Below, piece after piece: positions 14,547-23,152 of a DNA stretch of 33,347 bases. The position numbers and the translations under genes were made by a program. The DNA comes from an archaeon. Its GTDB lineage: Archaea; Thermoproteota; Thermoprotei_A; Marsarchaeales; Marsarchaeaceae. The notes below the pieces were generated by a model. The model did not search any database. It saw nothing but the letters and a program-made list of their open reading frames with translations, and was not told the origin of the DNA. The DNA lies in assembly GCA_902812505.1 (NCBI GenBank), contig CADDZQ010000011.1:1-33347 (forward strand), written 5' to 3'. How positions within the stretch are numbered: position 1 is the first letter of the stretch; every line of letters begins with the position of its first letter.

Positions 14547-15464
14547 ATGTTAGAGCCCTTTCTCTGGATGGCCGCTATCGGCATGAGTCTACTCTCAGCG
14601 TACACCTTAGCCTATATCTCAGACACCGATAGAGCCTTAGAGGTCTACTTGGCTATATTCGTGTTGGGTATGATGGCGGCGATGCTGGGTGGAGGCCTCA
14701 TATACTTGGCGCACCCAAGTGTGCCAAGCATAGAAACCGCAATTTGGCTCAACATGGGTGTAATGGGCTTCTTAACCGTACCCATTATACGGGTGCTAGT
14801 GAAAACAGCTCTAGAGAAGGGTGAGCTAACACTATACGTGTACACTATACCTTACAGGTATCTTTGGCTTACACGGATACTAGTCATCAGCCTAGTACTC
14901 TTTAATGAATTGCTAATGGGCTGGGCGTTTATAGCGGTTACGCAAGGCGTGTCCATATTTGGCGTGGGGGGCGGAAGCCTTATTAGGGCTTTCTCAGCTA
15001 TAGTTAGCTCTGACTGGTTTGTATTTATCATGGCTGTGGAAATGGCTTTTTCCGCGTATCTTATAAGGAAGCTTATACCAAAGAGCTTCCTTTTGGTCGT
15101 GCTGTTTCAGACAGCCACGATGATTTTCTCCCCAACAGCGGTAGGTGTAACCTACTGGAAAGAAATAAGTATAGTAGCTGATGGTTTGGTTATGGCTGGT
15201 TTCATGGCGTATGTTTTCTTAAAGCTTTATCGGGGTGCGCCGCCAAATAGGAATTTTATCAGCTACCTCTACACCCTCGTCGTGATATACGTGTTCATGA
15301 TGATTGGTATACTTGTCTGGGTGGCAACCAAGAGTGAGCTCCTATTTTCACTCTCACTTTTCGCCCAAATGGTTCTATATTTCAGAGTGGAGCTTGAACC
15401 ATCCACGCTTACTGCAAGGGAGAAGAGGTCGTGGCTTTTGGATGCTAAATGGAGTTTCCAATAA
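14547..15464 (+). CDS. Unrecognised nine-helix membrane protein in the oxidase cluster
   Basis: 305 residues, about nine membrane helices and short loops. I recognise no family. Visible features: IPYRYLWLTRILVISLVLFN before and in helix 4 (Arg and Trp residues at the membrane face), a GVGGG loop, TYWKEIS between helices 6 and 7, and a short basic/acidic tail (TAREKRSWLLD). I see no paired histidines that would hold a heme. Position between the CoxAC/CoxD genes and the CuA subunit suggests an extra oxidase subunit, an assembly factor or a quinone-site partner. It has its own TATA box. Confidence 0.7.
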   Translation: MLEPFLWMAAIGMSLLSAYTLAYISDTDRALEVYLAIFVLGMMAAMLGGGLIYLAHPSVPSIETAIWLNMGVMGFLTVPIIRVLVKTALEKGELTLYVYTIPYRYLWLTRILVISLVLFNELLMGWAFIAVTQGVSIFGVGGGSLIRAFSAIVSSDWFVFIMAVEMAFSAYLIRKLIPKSFLLVVLFQTATMIFSPTAVGVTYWKEISIVADGLVMAGFMAYVFLKLYRGAPPNRNFISYLYTLVVIYVFMMIGILVWVATKSELLFSLSLFAQMVLYFRVELEPSTLTAREKRSWLLDAKWSFQ

Positions 15465-15519
15465 TACACTTAGCAACCAGCCACGCTTATTGAATATCTA
15501 TGTTGCCGACTATCCAAAT

Positions 15520-15552
15520 AGTGGTTACACTTCTAAACATGCTACCACCACT
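15520..15552. repeat. Imperfect inverted repeat in the gap before coxB
   Basis: AGTGGT pairs with ACCAcCACT (one bulged C) across an 18-base loop. It may be a remnant terminator or regulatory structure; the 250-base gap otherwise shows only the coxB promoter. Confidence 0.25.
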
Positions 15553-15683
15553 CAAAATGAGGGTTTCTGATTGCGCTCAGCGTAAATGCAGATATGCACA
15601 TCTATTCTCTTGGCAATGTCATAAAACTTGCAGGGCTTCGTCAGGGTGGGTAGGAGCCCAGCGAATCTTACTGTTAGATTAAC

Positions 15684-15693
15684 CTTATAAATA
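15684..15693 (+). promoter_or_regulatory. TATA box of the coxB-Rieske-cytochrome b operon
   Basis: CTTATAAATA is centred 27 bases upstream of ATG 15715, a near-consensus archaeal box with ideal leaderless spacing. Confidence 0.7.
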
Positions 15694-15714
15694 TGATTAT
15701 AGAGTAAAAGGCAA

Positions 15715-16371
15715 ATGAGCCACTACCTAACACTTTCGGCGTGGGTACTGCAGCCCCCTACAGTTGTGAACTTCCTTTCCGAATATAACCTGTTCCTAGT
15801 GTTGGGGATTGGTGCTGCGGTGCTAACGATTGGCTGGTTGGTGTATGCCACAGTAAAGTACCGGGTCAAAGATGGCTCGAAGGACTTGGAGATGAAGCCT
15901 AGTGGTAAAAATGATAACTTAAGGGCGTGGCTCACTGCTGTGATAACTATAGGTATCCTCGCCGTGGCTCTTATCACGGCGGTGCAGGCAACCCAGTTCC
16001 TTTATAACGCTCCGCCTGGCCCTGACCTAGTTATCACGGTTTACGGTTTTCAATGGGGATGGAACTTTACGTACCCTAATGGGTACTCGGATATTGGACA
16101 CCTAATTGTACCCGCTAATACCACCATTATACTCAATATAACTTCGAAGGATGTATTCCACACGCTGGGTATCCCCTCACTTTACGTTAAGGGTGACGCT
16201 ATACCCGGTCAATGGACCAGTCTGTGGTTTAAGGTTACACAAACTGAGAATATCACTGATGGTATAAGGTGTTATGAGCTATGCGGTATTGGCCACTATG
16301 ATATGGTGGCGAACCTCTCAGTGGTACCGCAGGCACAGTTTCAGGAGTGGTACAGCTCCGTGTCCAAGTAG
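15715..16371 (+). CDS. Heme-copper oxidase subunit II with CuA site
   Basis: 218 residues: two N-terminal membrane helices (about 25-47 and 72-95), then an extracytoplasmic cupredoxin domain. The full CuA set is present: H149 (KDVFH), C186, E188, C190, H194 and M197 in CYELCGIGHYDM. The aromatic entry patch reads FQWGWNF. DAIPGQW corresponds to the subunit II metal/dimer-interface loop. It takes electrons from an external donor, most likely the cupredoxins at 8.3-9.4 kb, as no cytochrome c gene is nearby. It heads an operon with the Rieske and cytochrome b genes, separate from the subunit I+III promoter. Confidence 0.93.
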   Translation: MSHYLTLSAWVLQPPTVVNFLSEYNLFLVLGIGAAVLTIGWLVYATVKYRVKDGSKDLEMKPSGKNDNLRAWLTAVITIGILAVALITAVQATQFLYNAPPGPDLVITVYGFQWGWNFTYPNGYSDIGHLIVPANTTIILNITSKDVFHTLGIPSLYVKGDAIPGQWTSLWFKVTQTENITDGIRCYELCGIGHYDMVANLSVVPQAQFQEWYSSVSK

Positions 16372-16385
16372 GGTGGTGTTGGATA

Positions 16386-17027
16386 ATGGTGGATAAACAA
16401 AAAGATGAGAATGGGTTCGACCCTAATAGGAGGCTTTTTGTGCGCGGTGTGCTTGTAGGCTCGGCACTACTAGTTGGCGGCTCAGCCCTTGGTGTGGGGA
16501 GGTATTTTGTACCCCCAGCGCCAAGCCTTAAACCCTTCCCCCGTGTATTGTTGGGCTATGCGTCAGAGTTTAAGGTCGGGCAACCAATGCAGTACAAGTA
16601 CCCCATGGATAATCAGCCCTGCCTTATAGTCAAGCTTGGCCAGAAAGCTATGTTTGGTGTCGGCCCAGACCAAGATATAGTGTCATTCAGTAATATATGC
16701 CAGCACTTGGGGTGCATCTACCTATATGAGAATAGCGTCACAGCCTGCTCGGGGACCTCTTTCCCGGGGGGACACTGCCCCTGCCATGGTAGCTCCTACA
16801 ATTTCCTAGAGAACGCCACGGTTATATGTGGACCAGCACCGAGACCTGTCCCTCGTGTTATACTCGAGTATGACCCCGTCTCAGACCAGATATGGGCTGT
16901 TGGTATGGCTCCGCCAACGGTGTTCGGCTTTAACACTGGCTCTGATAATGTAGCTTATGACCTCATTGGGGGGTCGATTATACCAGATGGGTCAACGGCC
17001 ACATTGACGCCGGCTCCCACGGGTTAG
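16386..17027 (+). CDS. Rieske iron-sulfur protein (Tat-type anchor)
   Basis: 213 residues. The N terminus has twin arginines R15-R16 (PNRRLFVRG) before one hydrophobic helix (about 21-36), as expected for Tat-dependent insertion of a Rieske subunit. Cluster ligands are C105 and H107 (CQHLGC) and C131 and H134 (CPCHGSSYN), with C110 and C133 available for the usual disulfide. It oxidises quinol with cytochrome b and passes electrons on, probably to the anchored cupredoxins. The start is ATG 16386; a GGTGGTG site ends about 7 bases upstream and overlaps the end of the subunit II gene. A Gly/Ser/Thr/Pro tail closes the protein. Confidence 0.92.
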   Translation: MVDKQKDENGFDPNRRLFVRGVLVGSALLVGGSALGVGRYFVPPAPSLKPFPRVLLGYASEFKVGQPMQYKYPMDNQPCLIVKLGQKAMFGVGPDQDIVSFSNICQHLGCIYLYENSVTACSGTSFPGGHCPCHGSSYNFLENATVICGPAPRPVPRVILEYDPVSDQIWAVGMAPPTVFGFNTGSDNVAYDLIGGSIIPDGSTATLTPAPTG

Positions 17028-17036
17028 GTGGTAGGC

Positions 17037-18434
17037 GTGGTCGAGAACTCTAAAAGCACTGAGAAGGCCTCCGACCCAATAGATTATATTTGGAGGTGGA
17101 TAGAGGATAGGACGGGTCTTAAGAGGCTCATACTCAAACCTCAACCGGAGTTCACTTTGTTTAATCCACACTACTGGCTGGGGGCTCTCGCAGTTATAGC
17201 CTTCGCGTTCCAAGCCGTAACCGGATTCCTACTTATGATGAATTATGTGCCCCTCTACCGCACATTGCCCACAGGGGCGGACAACCTAGCGTGGGAGTCG
17301 GTGAATAACATTATCCACAACGTGCCGTTCGGCTCCCTGATTGCCAGTATGCACCTCTACGGCGCGTACGCGATGGTTATGATAGCCTTCGTCCACTTGG
17401 TGAGGAACTTTCTCATAGGGGGCTACAAGAAGCCGCGTGAACTTATGTGGATCCTGGGAATAATTCTGGGGTTCATAACACTCGTCTACGCATTCACAGG
17501 TTACCTTCTACCTATGAACACAGTCTCCTATGGCGCTACAAGTGTGGGTGTCCAGCTGGCGAGCTACTTCCCCGGATGGATAGGTAAAGTTGTACCAAGC
17601 CTACTTAAGGGAGCCGTGTTCCCAGATGACACGCTTAACAGGTTCTTCGCATTCCATGTTGTACTGCTACCAATACTCTTCATACTGGTTCTCGGCGCAA
17701 AGATAGGCCTAGTCTTCGAGGCCCACGGCGCCAGCGGACCAGTCGAGGTATCAGTGGACAGGGGACCGAGGAACAGGAAGGTCAACTGGTACCCCAGACT
17801 CATCTGGTACAGTTTGGGCTTCACACTTATCTACTTTGCCGCCTTACTCATAGTCTCAGCCCTCTTCCCCATAAGCGCGGGCACAGAGTATACTGGGGGG
17901 TCACTTGGAGCCAACATATTGCCTGACTGGTACTTTGTCTGGACCGATATAGTTCTACGCGCAAGCTTCTTCTCGAATCAATACGTACTGGACGGCCTCC
18001 TCACCATGGTGGGAGTGATACTCCTATTAACGCTTATACCTTGGGTGGATAGGAGCCCCGCGAGACACCCCGCCCAGCGCCCACTTATCAACATACTATT
18101 TATAGCGTTAATAGGGGAGCTATTCGCACTCACAGTGTACGGATACCTAACAACTACTGCGCTTGAAATCGCCTCAGCCGGGGAAATATTCGAGGTGTTT
18201 GTTTTCGTACCCCTAACAATCATTCTACTGGGGTTGGTCATATACAGATTCAGCCCAGCCTACGTAGTCAACAAGGGTAAGCTGTGGGCGATAAAACCAG
18301 AGTGGGATTATGCTGAGATAAAGAGAGAAGCTGAGGCAGGTGAAGCGCTTGTGCCCACAAACCTATACAGGGGTGAAGCTAGCGCTGATTTGGGACGCAA
18401 GCTGAAGCCTAACCCAGAGGATAAGCCAGTGTAA
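17037..18434 (+). CDS. Cytochrome b of a Rieske/cytochrome b complex, with an unusual heme-ligand position
   Basis: 465 residues, eight membrane helices, N- and C-terminal parts fused as in bc1. Helix 2 keeps H106 and H120 (H-x13-H). Helix 4 has H207, but 15 residues on, where b6-type proteins have the second histidine, there is K222 (HVVLLPILFILVLGAK). The Qo motif is PDWY (296-299), not PEWY. KLWAIKPEWDYAEIKREAEAGE forms a charged C-terminal tail. GTG 17037 is preferred: AGGTGG, overlapping the Rieske stop, ends 5 bases upstream; GTG 17028 is the alternative. It moves electrons across the membrane from quinol. The family call is sure; the lysine needs an alignment. Confidence 0.93.
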   Translation: MVENSKSTEKASDPIDYIWRWIEDRTGLKRLILKPQPEFTLFNPHYWLGALAVIAFAFQAVTGFLLMMNYVPLYRTLPTGADNLAWESVNNIIHNVPFGSLIASMHLYGAYAMVMIAFVHLVRNFLIGGYKKPRELMWILGIILGFITLVYAFTGYLLPMNTVSYGATSVGVQLASYFPGWIGKVVPSLLKGAVFPDDTLNRFFAFHVVLLPILFILVLGAKIGLVFEAHGASGPVEVSVDRGPRNRKVNWYPRLIWYSLGFTLIYFAALLIVSALFPISAGTEYTGGSLGANILPDWYFVWTDIVLRASFFSNQYVLDGLLTMVGVILLLTLIPWVDRSPARHPAQRPLINILFIALIGELFALTVYGYLTTTALEIASAGEIFEVFVFVPLTIILLGLVIYRFSPAYVVNKGKLWAIKPEWDYAEIKREAEAGEALVPTNLYRGEASADLGRKLKPNPEDKPV

Positions 18435-18546
18435 ACCCGCAAATCCACTTTCTTTAATTACAGATGTTGTCTCCAGATTATTTTTAGGCGTGTCATAATA
18501 GCAATGCTTAAGCATATGGTGTTCACTTAATATTAAAAGGGTCGTA

Positions 18547-19980
18547 TTGGAGTTACCTTTGGGCTTAACATATGATGATGTGTTGCTACTCCCAGTGAAG
18601 ACACCTGTGCGATCTAGAGCTGAAGTGGATGTGTCCACGGTTCTCGCTAAAGGCATCAGGCTTAACATACCCATTGTTTCAGCAAACATGGATTCCGTGA
18701 CTGAGTCCACGATGGCCATAGCCATGGCTAGGCTTGGTGGCGTAGGCATAATCCACAGGTTTATGGGTATTGAGCGCCAAGTGGCGGAGGTAAAGCGTGT
18801 TAAGCGCGCCGAGGCCTACGTTATAGAGAAGCCGTACACGATTAGCCCTGATACCAGGGTTTCAGAGGTAAGGCAGCTGATGCGTGATACTGGTGTGAGC
18901 GGCTTCCTTGTAGTAGACAGTGATAATAGGCTTCTGGGTATCGTCTCTAGGCGGGATGTTAGATTTGTTAACCATGATGAGAAGATGGTCACTGAGGTTA
19001 TGACACCTCGTGAAAAGCTCATCGTGGGCTCACCGAAAACCACCTTGGAGGAGGCGATGCGCCTTCTAGGCGAGCACAAGCTTGAGAAGTTGCCTCTCGT
19101 CGAGAGCGACTGGTCGCTTAAGGGGCTTATAACCGCTAAAGACGTTGAGAGGGTGGTTAACCCTTCTAATGCGGCGAAGGATTCCAAGGGGAGACTACTA
19201 GTGGGCGCCGCGATAGGTGTTCGGGGGGACTACTTGGAGAGGGCCGCTAAGCTTGTGGAGGCGGACGTGGATGTCCTCGTGCTCGACATAGCCCACGGGC
19301 ACTCGGAGGCCGCGATAGAGGCTATCAGAAGGGTTAAAAAGGATTTCCCCCATGTACCCCTCGTAGCGGGTAACGTGGCCACCCGTGAGGGGACCTTGGA
19401 CCTAATACAGGCTGGTGCGGATGCAGTTAAAGTGGGTATAGGTCCCGGCGCGGCGTGCACCACGCGCATAGTTACCGGTGCAGGGGTACCGCAGCTCACC
19501 GCCGTGATGTGGTGCGCTGAAGCTGCGTCAGGTATGGGTATTCCAATAATTGCGGATGGTGGAATTAAGCACCCAGGAGACATAACCAAGGCTCTCGCAG
19601 CTGGTGCCTCAACGGTGATGATTGGGAGTCTACTCGCTGGGACAGATGAGAGCCCTGGCTACTTTGTGGTTAGGGACGGGGTTAAATACAAGGCTTATAG
19701 GGGTATGGCGAGTCTTGGTGCTAATATAAGGAGAAGGCTTCTTGAGCGGGGTGACTTGGACGCTGAAAGCGTTGCTCAAATAGTGCCCGAAGGTGTAGAG
19801 TCCTATGTTCCCTATAGGGGAAAAGTTGAAGAAGTAGTTAACCACCTCGTAGGCGGACTGAGGTCGGGTATGAGCTATTGTGGCGCGAGAAATATCGAGG
19901 AGCTGAGGAGAAACGCGAGGTTCATAAGGATAACCGAGGCCGGCGCCGCGGAGAGCTTTGATAAACTAAAGCAAACATAG
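18547..19980 (+). CDS. guaB: Inosine-5'-monophosphate dehydrogenase
   Basis: 477 residues, standard full-length [15 protein letters not shown] start, SANMDSVT, two CBS domains (about 95-205), the DIAHGHS and [20 protein letters not shown] phosphate-binding segments and the mobile flap with YRGMASLGA. The catalytic loop is [15 protein letters not shown] with C304; the usual S-I before the Cys is A-A. It converts IMP to XMP for GTP synthesis. The start is TTG 18547; CTTAATATT upstream is only about 17 bases away, so TTG 18559 is a possible leaderless start. hemD follows after 9 bases. Confidence 0.93.
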   Translation: MELPLGLTYDDVLLLPVKTPVRSRAEVDVSTVLAKGIRLNIPIVSANMDSVTESTMAIAMARLGGVGIIHRFMGIERQVAEVKRVKRAEAYVIEKPYTISPDTRVSEVRQLMRDTGVSGFLVVDSDNRLLGIVSRRDVRFVNHDEKMVTEVMTPREKLIVGSPKTTLEEAMRLLGEHKLEKLPLVESDWSLKGLITAKDVERVVNPSNAAKDSKGRLLVGAAIGVRGDYLERAAKLVEADVDVLVLDIAHGHSEAAIEAIRRVKKDFPHVPLVAGNVATREGTLDLIQAGADAVKVGIGPGAACTTRIVTGAGVPQLTAVMWCAEAASGMGIPIIADGGIKHPGDITKALAAGASTVMIGSLLAGTDESPGYFVVRDGVKYKAYRGMASLGANIRRRLLERGDLDAESVAQIVPEGVESYVPYRGKVEEVVNHLVGGLRSGMSYCGARNIEELRRNARFIRITEAGAAESFDKLKQT

Positions 19981-19989
19981 GCGCTGGGT

Positions 19990-20742
19990 GTGAGCACGCC
20001 TAAATGGGTAATTATAGGTACCTCAAACACCGTCAAGAGGATTGTTGAGCTTTGCGCCCACGCGGCTATAGACGCGGATGGTTACCCACTTGTGGTAGCA
20101 CGTGAAAATCCCGACATCCGTGAAGAGTTAAGAAGACTTGGCTACGTAGATACATGCGTGTTCACCAGTAGAAGGGCAGTCGAACTCGTTTACCAAAATT
20201 CGAGTGAAGACTTCAAATCAAATATAGAGCGTTGCGCTGTTTACACTATAGGTCCCTCTACGGCGCGAAGAGTTCATGAGTTATTCCATGCTGAGTCTAC
20301 ACACCCGAATGTGGATTATAGCTCCACTGGGTTAGTAAAGCTCCTTACAGGTAGGATCCTTGGACGCACGGCGCTTTTTTCATCTGTTAAGCGAAGCGAG
20401 ATATTAGTGGACGCTTTGAGGATGTCTTCTCAGGTTCTATATGAACCCAAACTATACGACTTGGGTGTTGACGGCCTAGTTGCCTCCAGATTCATCGAAA
20501 GCTTAGAAAACTCTTATATAAGAGGCTTGGTGTTCACCTGTTCCACCGCTGCAACAATAATGGGAGGTACGCGTGTAGATAGCTCGATTCGCGTTGTGGC
20601 TATGGGTCCCCGCACGCTTGCAACCCTATCAGCGCTTGGCTACAACAGCCTCATTCCAACCCACAGTACAGTGGAGGGGGTTGTTAAGCTTATAGTGGAG
20701 CTTGAAGGTTCAAACGTATCGGAGCATCTTGGGAGGAAGTGA
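19990..20742 (+). CDS. hemD: Uroporphyrinogen-III synthase
   Basis: 250 residues with the loose HemD pattern: VFTSRRAVELVY in the first domain, YTIGPSTARRVHE, then in the other domain VFTCSTAATIMG and VAMGPRTLATLSALGYN near the end, arranged as two Rossmann-like halves. It closes hydroxymethylbilane to uroporphyrinogen III, the branch point to heme and siroheme. HemD is poorly conserved, but these blocks together are convincing. No other heme-ring genes are adjacent; it sits between IMPDH and a luciferase-like gene in a tight operon. GTG 19990 is the start. Confidence 0.8.
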   Translation: MSTPKWVIIGTSNTVKRIVELCAHAAIDADGYPLVVARENPDIREELRRLGYVDTCVFTSRRAVELVYQNSSEDFKSNIERCAVYTIGPSTARRVHELFHAESTHPNVDYSSTGLVKLLTGRILGRTALFSSVKRSEILVDALRMSSQVLYEPKLYDLGVDGLVASRFIESLENSYIRGLVFTCSTAATIMGGTRVDSSIRVVAMGPRTLATLSALGYNSLIPTHSTVEGVVKLIVELEGSNVSEHLGRK

Positions 20743-20748
20743 TTTTAC

Positions 20749-21603
20749 GTGGATATAGGTTTAGCCCTCAGACCCGAGGTGTTCGAACCGAGCCTGATTA
20801 GGAAGATAGCACCCAAACTCGATGAGCAAAGCTTTGCGAGTGTGTGGTTCCCAGACGTGGCTGGGTTCGATTCCCTCGAGTTGGTTGCACTCACGCTTGG
20901 CGCCACTAATAGAATCACGGCTGCCACAGGTGTGCTAAGATTCCACGAACACGACCCAGCGCATATGGCTAGGCGAGTCATAACTTTGAGCTCTGCGTCT
21001 AGTGGAAGGTTAATACTTGGGGTTGGCACCGGTTCAATGCACGGTGGAGAAGCTGTCAAAGGGGTTAGGAGTTGGGTTGAAAGCTTGAGGAAGCTTGCTG
21101 GTGCTGAGACCAAAGTCTTCGTGGCGGCGCTAAGAAAAAGCATGTTTACCGCTGCAAGCCTCTACGCTGATGGCGCCCTACTCAATTTCTGCAGTCCACA
21201 ACACGTTTCGCATCTTAGAGAAAACCTAAGGCAGGCGAGAAAGGGCTTCCTCACTGCGTGCTATATTAAGCTGTTTTACTCGAGGAAGGAGTTTGCTGCA
21301 AGAAGAATGTTTTTCGACGAATTCTTAAAGTATGACTCATACCCGCACTACCATAAGCTGTTCGAGGAACTGGGCGCCGCTGAATCAATCCAGAGGATAA
21401 AAAGCTCGGAAAACCCATCAAGGGACTTAGAGGAGCCGCTGCTCTCAATAGCTCGCTATAACCCCGACAAAGAGGAGGTCAGGGAGTTAGTGGATGAGTT
21501 TCGACGTTCAGGGGTAGAATTACCAATAGTGTACCCATACGTTGAAGGTGACGCTGACTATAAGCTCGAAGTCATCAAAGAGCTCTCACAAATTTTTGGG
21601 TAA
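20749..21603 (+). CDS. Luciferase-like (F420-type) oxidoreductase, short form
   Basis: 284 residues of the luciferase-like monooxygenase/F420 oxidoreductase TIM barrel. MDIGLALRPEVFEPS opens the first strand; ASVWFPDVAGFD, TGVLRFHEHDPAHMARRVITLSSASSGRLILGVGTG is the family's central block. It is about 40 residues shorter than the paralogue downstream and lacks the usual YxRxxE(T) helix after the GVGTG strand, so its substrate pocket differs. It probably uses F420 or a flavin; the substrate is unknown. GGAGG at the end of hemD lies 13 bases before GTG 20749, so it is translated in the guaB-hemD operon. Confidence 0.75.
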   Translation: MDIGLALRPEVFEPSLIRKIAPKLDEQSFASVWFPDVAGFDSLELVALTLGATNRITAATGVLRFHEHDPAHMARRVITLSSASSGRLILGVGTGSMHGGEAVKGVRSWVESLRKLAGAETKVFVAALRKSMFTAASLYADGALLNFCSPQHVSHLRENLRQARKGFLTACYIKLFYSRKEFAARRMFFDEFLKYDSYPHYHKLFEELGAAESIQRIKSSENPSRDLEEPLLSIARYNPDKEEVRELVDEFRRSGVELPIVYPYVEGDADYKLEVIKELSQIFG

Positions 21604-21716
21604 CATTAGACCCATAAAGAAATGGGTCATAGAGGACCCCCATACGCTTTGGCTGGGATGTTGTCTTTGGTCTTGTCTGGCTAAACTCTTATTAGTTTTT
21701 ACGCGTGGTGTTAGCG

Positions 21717-22688
21717 GTGTTGCAAACGTCAGTGAGTTTGATGTTTAGCGGTAACGGCGACCTTCCACCATCCCTTGTGGGCAAGTTTAGCACTACTTCT
21801 GAAGAGAGGGGTTTCAATGGTTTATGGTTTGGGGAGACGACCATACGTGATGCGGGTGTGCTTAGCTGTTTGGCCTTGAATGCCACCAAGAAGATTGAGG
21901 TGGGTACCTCGATCGTTAACGTGTACACTAGAACGCCCGGGCAGCTCGCAATGTTGGCGTCAACGCTTAACGAGTTGGGTGAGGGGAGGTTTACACTCGG
22001 GGTTGGCGCTAGCACTCCAGCTATTGTGAGCGGGTGGCACGGAGTGAACTATGAGAAACCTCTTCTCAGGGTTGAGGAAACGGTTAAGCTTCTGAGACTA
22101 TACTTTTCGGGTGAGAAATTCAGTTATAAAGGGTCGTTCGCATCACCCAATAACGCTCGGCTTAAGGTTCAAAGCACCCCCCGTTTAGCGTTGGCAGCTT
22201 TGAACGAAAAGATGATAGGTTTGGCGAGTAGATTGGCCGACAGAATAATCCTAAACCTTTACCCCCCCAGTATGATCGCCGAGGCACGGAAGATTGTCAG
22301 GGAGGCAAATCCAAGATCTGAAGCCAAGCTTTCAGTAATGCTCTACGCTTATGTTTTGGGGGAGTCCGAGAGGGGTCTCCAGGCTTCAAAGGATCTTATA
22401 GCCTTCTATTCTAGCTCTGAAGCGTACTCCCGACTATTCTTCCGTGCTGGCTTTGTGGAAGAGTCGAAAAGGGCCTATGAGGCGTGGCAGCTCAAAAACA
22501 GAGAGATGGTAAAGAAGAGTATAACTGAGGAGATGGTTCGCACCCTGATGGTGTATGGTGACATTGGGGCGCTACGCGAAAGGGTTAAGGCGTACCACGA
22601 TGAGGGGGTGGATGACGTACTCATAGCTCCTTGCCCAACAGGGGACTATGTAGAAAACATCCAACACATCGTAGACCACTATTTTTGA
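21717..22688 (+). CDS. Luciferase-like (F420-type) oxidoreductase
   Basis: 323 residues of the same superfamily (Mer / F420-dependent dehydrogenase side): GFNGLWFGETTIRDAG, IEVGTSIVNVYTRTPGQLAMLASTLNE, GRFTLGVGASTPAIVSGWHG, RVEETVKLLRLYFSGEKFSYKG, and a C-terminal VKAYHDEGVDDVLIAPCP strand. It is likely an F420-dependent hydride-transfer enzyme; substrate unknown. It has its own probable promoter: CTTATTAG at 21688-21695 is about 25 bases before GTG 21717, which I take as a leaderless start; GTG 21705 is the alternative. Its end overlaps cytidine deaminase by 10 bases. Confidence 0.8.
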   Translation: MLQTSVSLMFSGNGDLPPSLVGKFSTTSEERGFNGLWFGETTIRDAGVLSCLALNATKKIEVGTSIVNVYTRTPGQLAMLASTLNELGEGRFTLGVGASTPAIVSGWHGVNYEKPLLRVEETVKLLRLYFSGEKFSYKGSFASPNNARLKVQSTPRLALAALNEKMIGLASRLADRIILNLYPPSMIAEARKIVREANPRSEAKLSVMLYAYVLGESERGLQASKDLIAFYSSSEAYSRLFFRAGFVEESKRAYEAWQLKNREMVKKSITEEMVRTLMVYGDIGALRERVKAYHDEGVDDVLIAPCPTGDYVENIQHIVDHYF

Positions 22689-23110
22689 GGATTCTTGTTC
22701 TGTCCTCCACCTTTTTGTTCCAGCGTAAACGCGTCGGGTAGGAGTTCCCCGAGTGTAGTTTCCGACTCGTATCCCAACGTGTTCACCTCGATTATCTCCA
22801 GTTCCTGCGAAAACTCGGCTAGCACCTGTCTGCACGCGCCGCATGGGGTGGGCTTCAGGTTTCCCTCCACCACGACGCATAGCGCTTTAAACCTTTTTGA
22901 CCCGTTTACGATAGCGTTAAACACACCCACTCTCTCAGCGCATATCGTTAGCCCAAAGGAGGAGTTCTCGATGTTACAACCCTTAAAGATACGCCCCTGC
23001 TCGTCCAGTAAGGCAGCGCCAACCCTAATCCCAGAGTAGGGTGCATATGCGTTTGTGAGCGCATCCTTAGCGTTGTTTATGAGCATCCTGCGAAGCTTGG
23101 ATGAAACCAC
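22679..23110 (-). CDS. cdd: Cytidine deaminase
   Basis: 143 residues, the small homotetrameric type. Substrate block GCNIENSSFGLTICAERVGVFNAI with zinc ligand C57 and catalytic E59 (C-A-E); second block PCGACRQVLAEF with C90 and C93. AYAPYSGIRVGAALL is the usual N-terminal signature. It turns cytidine and deoxycytidine into uridine forms for pyrimidine salvage. Residues 125-143 are a polar tail (EQKGGGQNKNPQK) in the section that overlaps the convergent gene. GTG 23110 start with GTTAATATA about 33 bases upstream. Confidence 0.92.
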   Translation of the reverse strand: MVSSKLRRMLINNAKDALTNAYAPYSGIRVGAALLDEQGRIFKGCNIENSSFGLTICAERVGVFNAIVNGSKRFKALCVVVEGNLKPTPCGACRQVLAEFSQELEIIEVNTLGYESETTLGELLPDAFTLEQKGGGQNKNPQK

Positions 23111-23152
23111 GTGGGCATCGCTAGTAATATGACGAAGCGCTATATTAACTAT

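Noticed and set aside
15640-15660. GGGCTT...GAGCCC hairpin considered as a tRNA or RNA gene part.
   Set aside because: Only a five-base stem; no other cloverleaf arms could be formed.
15500-15682. Small frame in the gap before coxB.
   Set aside because: No ribosome site, no hydrophobic or family pattern, and it runs up to the coxB promoter.
20862-20880. GGGTTCGATTCC, which looks like a tRNA T-loop.
   Set aside because: It is coding sequence (A-G-F-D-S-L) of a luciferase-like gene; no acceptor or anticodon stem surrounds it.
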